DNA of 64,000 nucleotides from Lepidostoma basale (lineage: Eukaryota; Arthropoda; Insecta; Trichoptera; Lepidostomatidae): positions 372,001 through 436,000 of the forward strand of contig JAHDVF020001349.1 of NCBI GenBank assembly GCA_022606425.2. The letters are read 5' to 3'. The position numbers and the translations under genes are program-made. The notes under the pieces are model-generated. The model ran no database searches. It saw only the letters and a list, made by a program, of their open reading frames with translations, and was not told the DNA's origin. Each line of letters opens with the position of its first letter. Position 1 is the stretch's first letter. This document shows, one piece after another, positions 29,420-37,985 of this stretch.

Positions 29420-29908
29420 TTTATGGAAGTATGGAATCGAAGCGAGGAACTGGCAAAAGAAGGATGAAAGTAGAATAAATGCAGTAGAAATGAGATCTCT
29501 TAGACGAATCTGTAGATACTCTGTGTATGGTGGAGTGTCGAATGAAAATATAAGAAGTGTATGCGGTGCGAATGATGGTGTCATGAACAAAATAATGAAA
29601 GGATCATTTAGATGGTTTGGACATATGGAAAGAATGAATGAAGAAAGAATGGTCAAAAAAACTATATGTTAACGATGTAAATGGAACCAGAAATAGAGGA
29701 AGACCGAGGAAAACGTAGCACGATCAAATAAATCAAATATTGAATGTCGGCCATGTGAGGAGTCAGATAAATATCGACGCGCGTGCATGACACGATGTAT
29801 GAATGTTGAGTAAGCGAGAGAAATATGTCAGAAAAGAAAAGTGTGGCAGTCCATTCTTTCTGCCTACCCCTTCGGCGAGACGGCGTGATGGTTAGTTAGG
29901 TAGTTTTT
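29420..29908 (+). pseudogene. LINE-A 3' fragment
   Basis: ARNWQKKDESRINAVEMRSL, RRICRYSVYGGVSNEN, MNKIMKGSFRWFGHMERMNE then a frameshift at VKK-TIC. The rest follows in another frame to GGCGAGACGGCGTGATGG and the tail. Confidence 0.7.
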
Positions 29909-30093
29909 TTCGTTTTTACTACTATTTAAATTCGTCGTAGAGAAGGCGATTATCTCAGAATTTAAATATAATATGAACGGATTCGGCATTGATTAAAAGT
30001 AACAAGACACAATTAAAACAAATAAAACGATTATTTGCTCAACGCAAACCCGTGACGTGTCGGTATCGGATGATGACTGGCCAGTGTAAATGG

Positions 30094-30370
30094 ACTTTAA
30101 GGCGTTAACACCTTGGAATTCCACAATGACGAATTACTTATAAAATCTACAACGTGATTTTGTTTTTCCACTTTTGAGTTAATTTTTCTCGACATGTTTC
30201 GAAGGCTTCATCATCTGGAGAACGATATTAACTGTTTATATCATTCTTCCAATGATGAAGATGTAAGTAAATCTTCGAAACAGGTCGATAAAAATAAACT
30301 AAGTGCTAAAAACGGTGTTTTTTGATTCATAACTAATTCGTCAAATCACTTTAAATAATAATAAATATAA
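30094..30370. mobile_element. P2 inverted pair
   Basis: The outer left is AAGGCGTTAACACCTTGG. Left motif in complement: AGATGATGAAGCCTTCGAAA and CATGTCGAG (stem II loop lost). Right motif: CAATGATGAAGATG, a hairpin, CTTCGAAAC, AGGTCG. Both are decayed relative to 5573-5616. Confidence 0.5.
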
Positions 30371-30529
30371 CGATGTTTTTTTGATAACTACTTACACCGC
30401 CTTTATTTCGAAAGTGACCGGTTTCCCCACGCTAGCTAGTATCAACAGACCAGTATGATAATATATTAAGACTGTGTTTTTTCCATACTCATTGTTTCTG
30501 GAACAATGCTGTAAAATTTCTCTATTTTC

Positions 30530-30785
30530 GCCATACTTTGTGTTGTAGATGTTTTATTTGTATTTTTCTTTTTTTATATTCTTTGTATATTCAACACTAT
30601 TTAAATTAATTATCAGACATGTTACGGACAACCAATCCTTCTTCAGTGATACATATTAAAAAGATACATATTTAAAATATTATAATAATTGTATCACTGA
30701 AGAAAGACTGGTTGTCCGAAACATGACTGATATGTAATTTTAATAGTGTTGTATATACGAGTTTATTAAAAAAGAAAAAAACGTA
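30530..30785. mobile_element. P6 inverted pair
   Basis: Left motif (minus, 30651-30611): TATCA, CTGAAGA, A, GGA-TTGGTTG-TCC, GTAA, CATG, TC, TGATA. Right motif (plus, 30692-30732): the same with GAAA intact but ATGAC in place of ATGTC. Thus each arm carries a different single defect, while the three-stem design is kept in both. The outer bodies contain TTCAACACTATTTAAATT and its complement. Confidence 0.6.
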
Positions 30786-30862
30786 AATAAATGATGTAAA
30801 ACTCCATATTAAATAATTAATACGAATGAAAACGTCTGTTTTCTATAAGTTTTATTATAGTT
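30786..30862 (-). mobile_element. P1 outer arm
   Basis: ATGATGTAAAACTCCATATT, AATAATTAATACGAATGAAA and AGTTTTATTATAG form the outer half of a P1 arm, cut before its motif by LINE-A sequence. Confidence 0.5.
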
Positions 30863-31235
30863 GTCATGCACGCGTGTCGATTTATCCGACTCCTCATGTG
30901 GCCGATATTCAAAATTTGATTTTTTTGATCATGCCATGTTTTCCTCGGTCTTCCTATATTTCTAGTTACGTTTATTTGTTTATTCATTCTTTCCATGTGT
31001 CCAAACCATCTAAATGATTATTATTCTTCTTCTTCAAGTGCACGTGGCACGATCAAATAAATCAAAAATTGAATGTCGGCCATGTGAGGAGTCAGAGAAA
31101 TCGGCGCGCGTGCATGACACGATGTATGAATGTTGAGGAAGCGGGAGAAATATGTCAGGAAAGAAAAGTGTGGCAGTCCATTCTTTCTGCCTACCCCTTC
31201 GGGGAGACGGCGTGATGGTTAGTTAGTTAGTTAGT
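30863..31235. pseudogene. Inverted pair of LINE-A 3' fragments
   Basis: 30863-31015 (minus) covers RPRK-TW to RRACMT in complement. 31038-31235 (plus) covers the same coding segment and continues through FGETA-stop to (GTTA)n. The two overlap the same LINE interval head to head, leaving a hairpin-forming unit of about 150-bp arms. Confidence 0.6.
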
Positions 31236-31462
31236 TTTTTCATATCGGGTCCCCACAACGTTAGCGATCACCTCGGCGCACCTGTTCCTGTCCTGCGACG
31301 CTCGGAACAGCTCCTTCACACTTCAGGTGCCGGTCCACTCCCTCACGTTTCGCAGCCATGAGATTTGTCTCCTGCCGGGCCCTCGGTGTCCCTCAATTTT
31401 CCCCTCCAATATCTCTATCTCTTGGAGAAGGTAGTACTTTTCCCTACGCAGTATATAATTAT
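31236..31462 (-). pseudogene. LINE-E fragment
   Basis: The complement encodes residues such as YYLLQEIEILEGKIEGHRG, GRRQISWLRNVRE and ASQDRNRCAEVIA, the LINE-E C-terminal motif set (GKIEG, GR-x-x-SWL-N). It abuts the LINE-A tail. Confidence 0.55.
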
Positions 31463-31479
31463 TGACATTATCAAATGTC

Positions 31480-31724
31480 AATCATTAAGATAATCAAATG
31501 ATTTTACTGAAATCTCTTGATGAAAGTTCATTTTAAATATAAATTTAATAAAACAATGTTTTTTAACTACTTCCACTTTTGTCTTTATTTAGACAGCGAC
31601 CGGTTTCGCCAGGCTTGCTAGCATCGACAGACTGGTCTGTCGATGCCAGCGAGCATGGCGAAACCGGTCGCTGTCTAAATAAAGACAAAAGTGGAAGTAG
31701 TTAAAAAAACATCGTTTTATTCAA
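31480..31724. mobile_element. P4 inverted pair with tail
   Basis: The arms AACTACTTCCACTTTTGTC (31565-31583) and its complement (31691-31709) enclose opposed GCGAAACCGGTCGCTGTC boxes and a CGACAGAC-TG-GTCTGTCG centre. A one-sided extension on the left (GATTTTACTGAAATCTCTTG, 31498-31519) matches the right-hand tail of the copy at 38085-38306, so the tail can sit at either end. Confidence 0.65.
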
Positions 31725-31800
31725 TCATTAATATTTGATAATGCTTTAGACAGGCAAAAAATGTCATATCATAAACTATAATAAAACAGTGAATCTACCA
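31725..31800 (+). mobile_element. P1 single arm
   Basis: ATATTTGATAATGC, TTTAGACAGGC, AAAAAATGTCATA, ACTATAATAAAACAG. Core GAAA is changed to AAAA. Confidence 0.5.
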
Positions 31801-31814
31801 CATTAAAGGCCCAA

Positions 31815-31913
31815 GTGAATAGCTCACCTCAAGGGCGCTTTGACAATGTTTTTAGTCATGCAGCTCTCATGACTAAAAACATTGTCAAAGCGCCCTTGAG
31901 GTGAGCTATTCAC
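31815..31913. repeat. Perfect hairpin, 46-bp arms, 7-nt loop
   Basis: 31815-31860 is the exact reverse complement of 31868-31913, with loop CAGCTCT. The arms contain TGAATAGCTCACCTCAAGGG, the 3' UTR word of the CR1-like LINE (see 16685, 49775). Perfect identity of the arms implies recent formation or a duplication-repair event. Confidence 0.9.
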
Positions 31914-31934
31914 GAAAACGGCGCTATACAAATT

Positions 31935-32035
31935 AGCCTAATTATTATTATTATTATTATTAAGTGACATCCCAAAAACCAGGACAAAATATTAGAGTTT
32001 GCTGCAAACCAATCCCCTTGGATGTATTCATTATA
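31935..32035 (+). mobile_element. SINE-1 3' module
   Basis: A TTA microsatellite (31940-31961) is followed by CATCCCAAAAACCAGGACAA and GCAAACCAATCCCCTTGG, the long-form SINE-1 3' sequence in sense orientation. Confidence 0.45.
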
Positions 32036-32133
32036 CATTTTGGTGATTTAAAGAGGATAAAGGCCATTACCGTCTATTCGCGCCATTAAAAAATAGACTC
32101 CACGCCTCTGCTGTCTGGAGTGCACTGCAGTAG

Positions 32134-32247
32134 TCACTGAAAAATTCGGCCATTGAACTCCGGCGCGATAAAACGTTCGAATCCTTCAAGTGCTATTATA
32201 TTTTCTTTCGTGGCTTTTGATGCGTTAATCTGTTGGTCTGGACTAAG
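32134..32247 (-). CDS. Candidate terminal host exon
   Basis: On the minus strand a pyrimidine-rich acceptor (TTTTCCACAAG, upstream of 32247) precedes 37 open codons and a TGA at 32136-32134. The peptide reads LSPDQQINASKATKENIIAL, then EGFERFIAPEFNGRIFQ. Composition is protein-like and different from the LINE frames here. No clear AATAAA follows, and a SINE-1 module begins about 100 bp downstream. Alternative: the coding end of an unrecognised retroelement. Confidence 0.35.
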   Translation of the reverse strand, partial: LSPDQQINASKATKENIIALEGFERFIAPEFNGRIFQ

Positions 32248-32342
32248 CTTGTGGAAAAGTCAAAGGAAAATACATTCCTTTGATCGTTTACCGTCTGGTT
32301 CTTTTATATGATTAACGTATCGGGCAATCCTTCGCAATTTTA

Positions 32343-32705
32343 TATCAAATCAAATCAGTTTATTTCACAAATAGACATTACAAAAATCAAGGTTTAAGGC
32401 ATCTATTGATTTAGGTGAAATAATATATTGTATATAGTATACTACCAGAAACACATGAGAGATGGTTCGACATTAGGGAAACAACATACTCTCCAAAATC
32501 AAGAGTATCCTTCTGAACGTACTTTCACTAGAAGAGCCTTCTGAACGTACTTTCACTAATATGAAAGAAGTCGATCTCCGAGGAGACCGCTTTCAGCAAA
32601 TTAATTGCTCTTTCCAGCGGTGTCACCAGACGCGGGTTAGTTCTGGCGGCCGGTATGTAAAACAATCTATGTTGTCGCTGTCGCAGATATCTATCAAGTT
32701 AAGTA
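32343..32705 (-). pseudogene. Jockey-A 3' fragment
   Basis: Tail ATCAAATCAAATCAG (32343-32357), 3' UTR, then complement of VRKVRSEGS-like, DFFHISESTFRR and LTPLERAINLLKAVSSEIDF. A short internal duplication (CTTCTGAACGTACTTTCACTA occurs at 32510 and 32538) marks a local rearrangement. Confidence 0.65.
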
Positions 32706-32734
32706 ATAATGAAAACAAAAAAAAAATACAATTT

Positions 32735-32970
32735 TTCTTTATTATTATGTACGAGTATTTAGTGTACTTCCATATGTTCGATCGGTTTCGGCAGCTTGCT
32801 GCCATCTTCTGGTACCTGCAAGATGGCAGCAAGCTGCCGAAACCGGTGGAACATAAACACAAGTGGAAGCACACTAAATGCATAATAATAAAGAAATTTA
32901 GTATAATTTTTTTTTGTTTTCATTATTTAAAATGAACTTCTACCAAGAAATTTCAATTAAAAACATTTAT
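32735..32970. mobile_element. P5 inverted pair with tail
   Basis: The arms (TTTCTTTATTATTATGTACG and ATAATAATAAAGAAA) enclose TTTCGGCAGCTTGCTGCC (32788-32805) and its mirror GGCAGCAAGCTGCCGAAACC (32826-32845). Stem II is GGCAGC-AA-GCTGCC and stem III is ACCGGT. The one-sided tail TTTAAAATGAACTTC, ACCAAGAAATTTCAATT (32927-32960) parallels the P4 tail. Confidence 0.6.
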
Positions 32971-33084
32971 TATTTTAAGTTGAGTAGGTAATGTTTATAT
33001 TCGCTATAGTCTAAACTATAGTAATAAACTTATGAATTGATATTAGAATGTAAATATTTTTATTTGAAATTTCTTGGTAGAATT

Positions 33085-33600
33085 TGGAAGACGTTGGCTG
33101 GAAGCGAAGCATGGAACTGGCAAAATAAGGATGAAATTAAATAAAATACAGTAGAAAATAGATTTTTTGACCATACGACGGGGGTGATTATTTGAAGTTA
33201 GTTCATTCTTTTTCTTCTTCTTCTTTCTGGCGCTATCCCAACTCAATGTCTGTGTTGACTGTTGGGGTCGGCTTTTCTCAATCTCAGGCTGTACTTCTTA
33301 CGCTATAGTATCGCCTTCACTCAAGCCATTTCTCTGCAAGACGCTATTTCATTGAATCATCTACGTGTTTCACGAGGAAGATTCATAGATAAAACTGTGT
33401 GGTCTGGTGGTCTCCGTTTTATATGCCCGTACCATCTCATCTGCCTTTTTTAAACTTTCTATTCATATCAGTAACTCCCAGACTACCCCGAATGTGTGAA
33501 CTTTTTATTTTGTCTCCCAGCGATACCCCAGCTGACCACCTAAGAGCATTCGCATTTCTGCCGTTTCCAGTTGCCTAGTGAAATCGCTGAATCGACTTCG
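33085..33600 (-). mobile_element. LINE scraps, low confidence
   Basis: 33100-33160 (plus) is a LINE-A scrap (AGCGAAGCATGGAACTGGC, AAAATAAGG). 33210-33430 in complement ends AGATTGAGAAAAGCC, GGGATAGCGCCAGAAAG then GAA repeats, like the 3' end of an RTE-type LINE. No motif-bearing frame is seen. Confidence 0.3.
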
Positions 33601-33745
33601 TCCAATTTTCGACACCTTTATTGAGCAATTGGTTGAAATGGCAAAACGTACTGACTTTAAATCAACTGTCAACTGTCAAATTGACAGTCTGTAGAAACAA
33701 TGTTGCCAGTTTAAAAACCAAACCTCTAAAAAAAACACACAATTC
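33598..33745 (-). mobile_element. IS630-like element end
   Basis: CAAAACGTACTGACTTTAAA, TCAACTGTCAACTGTCAAAT, GTTGCCAGTTTAAAAACC and CCTCTAAAAAAAACAC match 2345-2445 in the same orientation. Only this terminal 150 bp survives. Confidence 0.55.
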
Positions 33746-33749
33746 TTGA

Positions 33750-34030
33750 ACTATCAACATTGTGGTGCGTAGTTAATGTTTGTAAAATATAGAATTCTAA
33801 AAACGGGGTATTTTGAAAATCAAATAATATGCAGTATTGTATCTATGAACCAATATCGGGGTTATTGTAATCTCTAAATATAATTCGTTTTTAATTTAAT
33901 TCAACGAATGTTATTTGATCCCGAAGTATTTTAACCATATTTGCTGAAATATTATTAAAGTTTCAAAGTTCCTTTTTTCAGTTTCAAATTTTATTTGTTA
34001 AAACTTGTATTACTCGCATAGTATAACATG
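33750..34030. other. AT-rich, 3' flank of the exon candidate
   Basis: Nothing recognised. It would be downstream of a minus-strand transcript ending near 34020-34040. Confidence 0.35.
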
Positions 34031-34040
34031 TATTACGCCT

Positions 34041-34046
34041 TTTATT
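34041..34046 (-). terminator. Poly(A) signal AATAAA
   Basis: AATAAA on the minus strand (TTTATT on plus), 63 nt downstream of the TAA at 34111-34109. A second AATAAA occurs about 60 nt further. Spacing suits 3' end formation for the candidate exon. The motif alone is common in AT-rich DNA. Confidence 0.35.
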
Positions 34047-34108
34047 ATATATGAAGCAACTGAACAAGTGTTTGTCTGGCCATTAAATTGGAACATTTTC
34101 ATGGGATT

Positions 34109-34281
34109 TTAAATTTTAAAACGCCTCTTCATATGAACTAAATTGTCTTGTTCTATAATCCCATACCCCATTAGTTCGTCTATGTTTTGTACAACTACTA
34201 TGGTATGTACTTCTGTATGCGCTGGTACAGTGTGGCTGAAAAATGCATGTACGCAAAAAACACAATAAACAAGATTCCATG
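34109..34281 (-). CDS. Candidate terminal host exon
   Basis: On the minus strand a strong acceptor (CTGTTTTTTTTCAG, 34295-34282) opens a 173-bp exon (phase: two bases then 56 codons and TAA). The peptide starts WNLVYCVFCVHAFFSHTVPA, a hydrophobic stretch that could be a signal or membrane segment, and ends IIEQDNLVHMKRRFKI. An AATAAA follows 63 nt after the stop. An alternative frame from the ATG at 34280 (MESCLLCFLRTCIF) is also open. No repeat copy in the window. Product not recognised. Confidence 0.4.
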
Positions 34282-34465
34282 CTGAAAAAAAACAGAGTTA
34301 GTACACTTAATTTGATCAGTGCTTGCATAAATCTGAAATATGACAGAACATAATGAACTTTTAATGCATTTAAAAAAAATTAAAAACTGTCTGAATTAGA
34401 ATAAAAGAAAGGCTAAATAATTTTGAAAACATCCAAGTTTTATATTCGTATATCAAAAACAACAA

Positions 34466-34960
34466 ACCATCACGCCGTTTCCTCAAAGGGGGAGGCAGAG
34501 AGAATGGACCACCACACTACTCTATCCTGACACACCTTTTTAGAATCCTCCACATTCATATAACGAATCATACATGCACGTCGATTATTCAGACTTTTAA
34601 CATGGCTCACCTTTAAAATTTGATTGATTTTTTCATGCTATTTTTCCTCGGTTTTCCTTGACTCTGAACTCCATTCACATTGTTAACGTACGTAACTTTA
34701 TTAATCATTATTTCTTCATCCATGCGTTCCATGTGACCAAACCAACGTTGTGTTCCCTTCATAATTTATTTCGTAATGCTTTCTTCCGCTCTACATTCCT
34801 TCCTAATATTGGCATTTGAAACTCTTTCGTACATCGTTTTAAAAAACATATGTCTAAAAGATATCATCTCTACTGCTTTTATTCTAGTTTTTTGCTTCGT
34901 TTCCATACATAAGGGTTGGAACTAGAACTCCGTATTGAACGACCTTTTTTGCTTTCATTG
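34466..34960 (-). pseudogene. LINE-A2 3' fragment
   Basis: Tail (CAAAC)-type at 34466, CCATCACGCCGTTTCC, then complement of RRACMIRYMNVE, RMDEEIMINK, NANIRKECRAEESITK and LMYGNEAKN. Many stops. A2 differs from LINE-A in using GTTTG-type tail repeats and CTCTCTGCC in the 3' UTR. Confidence 0.6.
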
Positions 34961-35182
34961 TTTCCAATAACGGTTTATGACGTAATATTCCGTTTTAATC
35001 GAGTTTTTTGTTTTATTTTGTAGTTCCGACCAAACAACGAAATCTCTCGGATCTATAGGAAAAGCGGCTGTATAAAAAAAATTAACTCAAATTAAAAAAA
35101 AACTTCCTTATTGATTTTATTTCTTTCAATTTATTATTTTCAAAAATAGCTTCATGGAATGCCAAAAAAAATATTATACCAC

Positions 35183-35440
35183 CTTCGTGGCCGAGTTGTA
35201 AGTGCTTTGACTGCCACCCCGAAAGTCCCAGGTTTGATTCCCAACGATGGCAGTGTGATTGTCCCGCTGTCTGGTGCAGAATTCACGTGATAATAAAATG
35301 GCGATAGATTACCTGAACATCACATGTCACGAAAATCAGTATAATAGCTATATCCTTTACATCGATTTGTCTCGCGCTGTAATGATGTTAAGAGCGATCC
35401 AACAAAACAATTATAATAATAATGAAATTAAAGAAAGGTA
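35183..35440 (+). mobile_element. SINE-1, short form
   Basis: CCTTCGTGGCCGAGTTGTAAG (box A), GGTTTGATTCCCAACGATGG (box B with one change), body CATGTCACGAAAATCAGTAT, then the short-form 3' half (TTTACATCGATTTGTCTCGC, AAGAGCGATCCAAC) and a TAATAAT tail. Confidence 0.7.
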
Positions 35441-35467
35441 ACCCAAATAAGTCAATAAATTTAAACC

Positions 35468-35640
35468 TTTGAAATATCTTCTCTTCTCTTCTTCTTCTCT
35501 TCTTCCTCTTAGTTTAGGTCGTATGACCTGTTAGTGGCGGTTGGCTGTCCTGAGATGATGATGTCCAGCCATATCTCCATCTTTTAGGCGGCCTTCCTGG
35601 CAATCTCTTGCTGCTTCCTTTGAATATACTCGTATGTTGA
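35468..35640 (-). pseudogene. LINE-D 3' scrap
   Basis: Complement of GAAGAAGAGAAGAAGAAG tail, then PNYEEEE-like end; TAGTTTAGGTCGTATGACC and GATGATGATGTCCAGCCAT match 17238-17312. Confidence 0.55.
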
Positions 35641-35754
35641 GGAAAATCTCACGCTAGTTAAACAAATATTCTGATTCACAATTAGGTAATTATCCATATA
35701 TTAACATATATGACATAAGTTTATCAATAAATGTGGGTAAATATTTTGAGTACT

Positions 35755-36010
35755 TTTTTGATTTTAGATAAACTTAAGACTATGGAATTACACTGCGAAA
35801 TTCCATAATGACGAACTTTTTATGAATTAAAACACTGTTTTTTCCACTTTTGAGTTTATTTTTCTCGACTTGTTTCGAAGGCTTACACCTTCATCATCAG
35901 AAGATCGATATAAACTCCGTTCTCTCGATGATGAAGGTGTAACCCTTCGAAACATGTCGAGAAAAATAAACTCAAAAGTGGAAAAAACGGTACTTTTTAT
36001 CTTGCTTCCT
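35755..36010. mobile_element. P2 inverted pair, best preserved
   Basis: Right motif 35920-35963: TTCTC, TCGATGA, T, GAAGG, TGTAAC, CCTTC, GAAA, CATG, TC, GAGAA. Stem I (TTCTC with GAGAA) and stem II (GAAGG with CCTTC) pair fully. Left arm in complement has TGATGATGAAGGTGTAAGCC, TTCGAAACAAGTCGAG. The outer arms pair through TCGAGAAAAATAAACTC. Confidence 0.6.
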
Positions 36011-36019
36011 TACTTTTTT

Positions 36020-36310
36020 GGGTATACTTTTTTTCGATCCATCGTTGTTTAGTTTTTTAATCGTATCCGCATACTAGCGGACTATCAGACATGGGAGGCT
36101 TGGGATCCTGCCAAGAGAATTATCAGGGCAAATGAAAACGTTCCACGAACCATGGAAACCAAATTTATATATTAAAAAAAATGTTTTGGGAATAAGTTGT
36201 GTAATACTGCGGGCTTCGAGTTTTTTTTTTTAATATAGTTTATACTAACTTCTTGTTTCACACAGCATTACAGACAGTCTGACCTGAAAAACATATAATA
36301 TTATAGTTTG
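36020..36310. other. Unassigned
   Basis: No recognised repeat. The phrase GACTATCAGACATGGGAGGC has no second copy here. Confidence 0.3.
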
Positions 36311-36311
36311 C

Positions 36312-36640
36312 GTGAAAATCTAGAGCAAGCAGATGAGTTTGTATATTCGGGTAGTATATTTACAAAAGATTGGCGGGTTTAGAGGGATATTGAGAGAAGG
36401 GTTGGGGCATGCAACAAAGTGAATGATCCTATCCAAAAAGCTAAAATGACAGTGCATAATGGCGTTCTTGTACCGACCCATATGTATGTAAGCGAAGCAT
36501 GGAACTGGCAAAAGAAGGATGAAAGTAGAATAAATGCAGTAGAAATGAGATCTCTTAGACGAATATGTGGATACTCTGTGTATGATAGAGTGTCGAATGA
36601 AAATATAAGAAGGGAATGCGGTGCGAATGATATTGTTATA
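36312..36640 (+). pseudogene. LINE-A fragment
   Basis: ENLEQADEFVYSGSIFTK, then DIERRVGACNKVND, a gap of about 10 codons, PIQKAKMTVHNGVLVPTHMY, SEAWNWQKKDESRINAVEMR and SVYDRVSNENIRRECGANDI. It is truncated at the 3' side by a SINE-1 end. Confidence 0.65.
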
Positions 36641-36715
36641 AACAAAATAATAATAATAATAATAATAATTATTATTATGTTGAAAAACTCCTTACATCAT
36701 TACAGCGCGACCCAA
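36640..36715 (-). mobile_element. SINE-1 short-form 3' end
   Basis: A TAA/TTA microsatellite (36645-36675) followed by the complement of ATCGATTTGGGTCGCGCTG, AATGATGTAAGGAG, the 3' half of short-form SINE-1. Confidence 0.55.
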
Positions 36716-36864
36716 ATCGATGTAAAGGGTGAAAAAAATATATATCAAAGGAAATATACATTGAACCTTATGAATAGGAATATGCCAGTTATTTCCTTGC
36801 TGCTTTTATTGTAGAGGGTATTCACGAATTCACCATAATTGCATCCAAAGAGGTCTATCTATCT

Positions 36865-37010
36865 CTTTGCAACCTCATTTAAAAGACTATTTCTAAGATA
36901 TTTATACCTCAGGGGGTATAACTATTATCCTTTTTTGAACCCCTCACTATTTCTCTCAGGAATGTTGGATATCAACACTCCTGAGACTCGTCGAATGATC
37001 TTTCTGGGTA
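36865..37010 (+). pseudogene. Jockey-like C-terminal scrap
   Basis: One frame reads FKRLFLRYLYLRGYNYYPFL, NPSLFLSGMLDINTPETRR. This is the F-RYLY-R-Y-x-x-P-L-P-x-FL-GML motif string of the Jockey-A/B families, but from a third, diverged lineage. Confidence 0.5.
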
Positions 37011-37620
37011 ATAATGGAAGGATCATTAAGATGATTTGGACATATGGAATGAATGAATGAAGAAAGAATGGTAACAAATTATTTGTTAACAATGTTAATG
37101 GTATATGGTATGTGTATACTGCCCATGATGACACACGGACTAGAGACGACAACTCTTACAGCAAAAAGTGTCCACAGGCTCAAATGGCAATGGGCTGGAC
37201 ACTTGGCTAGACAGGGTGGCAACAGATGGGCACCCAGGATACTCCAGTTGGAGACCATGGGAAAATAGACGAAGTGTCAGAAGGCCACCGATGAGATGGA
37301 CCGATGATATTATCAAAAGGGTTGGAAAATCTTGGATACAAAAGAGGCAGGATAGAGACGAGTGGAAAAAAATGGAAGAGGCCTATATCCAACAGTGCAG
37401 GGAAGAAGGCTAGCAAAGAAGAAGAAGAAGAATGTTAATGGAAATAGGAATAGAGGAAGACCAAGGAAAACGTGTCACGATCAAATAAATCAAATATCGA
37501 ATGTCGGCCACGTGAGGAGTCGGAGAAATCTGCGCGCGTGCATGACACGATGATTGTTGAGGAAGCGAGAGAAATATGTCAGGAAAGAAGAGTGTGGCAG
37601 TTAGGTAGTTAGTTTTCGTT
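37010..37620 (+). pseudogene. LINE-A 3' fragment split by RTE-1
   Basis: GRIIKMIWTYGMNE (LRWFGHM region), MVTNYLLTM, then the RTE-1 insertion at 37102-37430, resuming NVNGNRNRGRPRKTCHDQIN, QISNVGHVRSRRNLRACMTR to a deleted tail (GTGTGGCAGTTAGGTAGTTAG). Confidence 0.65.
37102..37430 (+). mobile_element. RTE-1, 5'-truncated insertion with 11-bp TSD
   Basis: Flanked by AATGTTAATGG (37091-37101 and 37431-37441). Encodes YGMCILPMMTHGLETTTLTA, KSVHRLKWQWAGHLARQGGN, then RPPMRWTDDIIKRVGKSWIQ and the stop, followed by GAAGAAGAAG. This is the RTE/BovB-type C-terminus (KWQWAGHxAR, RPPxRWxDD, W-Q-AQDR). About 45 codons between KSVHRLK and WQWAGH are deleted relative to 44881-45162. Confidence 0.8.
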
Positions 37621-37679
37621 GGTCCTATACATACAAAATCAAACAAAAAAATTGTTTATTAACATAAAATATAATATAT

Positions 37680-37820
37680 CATTATTCTTCCCTAGTTTCA
37701 ATATTAAGGATTGGTTTTCGACAAAGCATAATATTTTTGCTGGTTCTAGGGAGGCCTTGGACCTTTTAATATGGTAGTTTCCCATTACTTTGCCCATTTG
37801 TATACACCATAATTTTCTCC
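37680..37820 (-). mobile_element. SINE-1 3' module
   Basis: AGTTTCAATATTAAGGATTGG, TTTTTGCTGGTTCTAGGG, ACCTTTTAATATGGTAGTTTCCC, GTATACACC: the complement of the long-form 3' module, as at 42825, 50248 and 62868. Confidence 0.5.
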
Positions 37821-37824
37821 TTCT

Positions 37825-37985
37825 TTCGGTGCCATGTCAGGTCCCCCCAACGTTGGCGATCACTGCAACAAAGGCATCTCTATCCTGCGCCACTTGGAAC
37901 AGGTTTTGACCTCTTGTTATTCCTGTTCACTCTTTGATGTTCCGCAGCCAGGACAGCTGCCTTCTACCGACTCCCCGACGTCCCT
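37825..37985 (-). pseudogene. LINE-E scrap
   Basis: Complement of the LINE-E terminus: RDVGESVEGSCPGCGTS-like text with GCCATGTCAGGTCCCCCCAAC, matching 31240-31380 at nucleotide level. Short and decayed. Confidence 0.4.
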
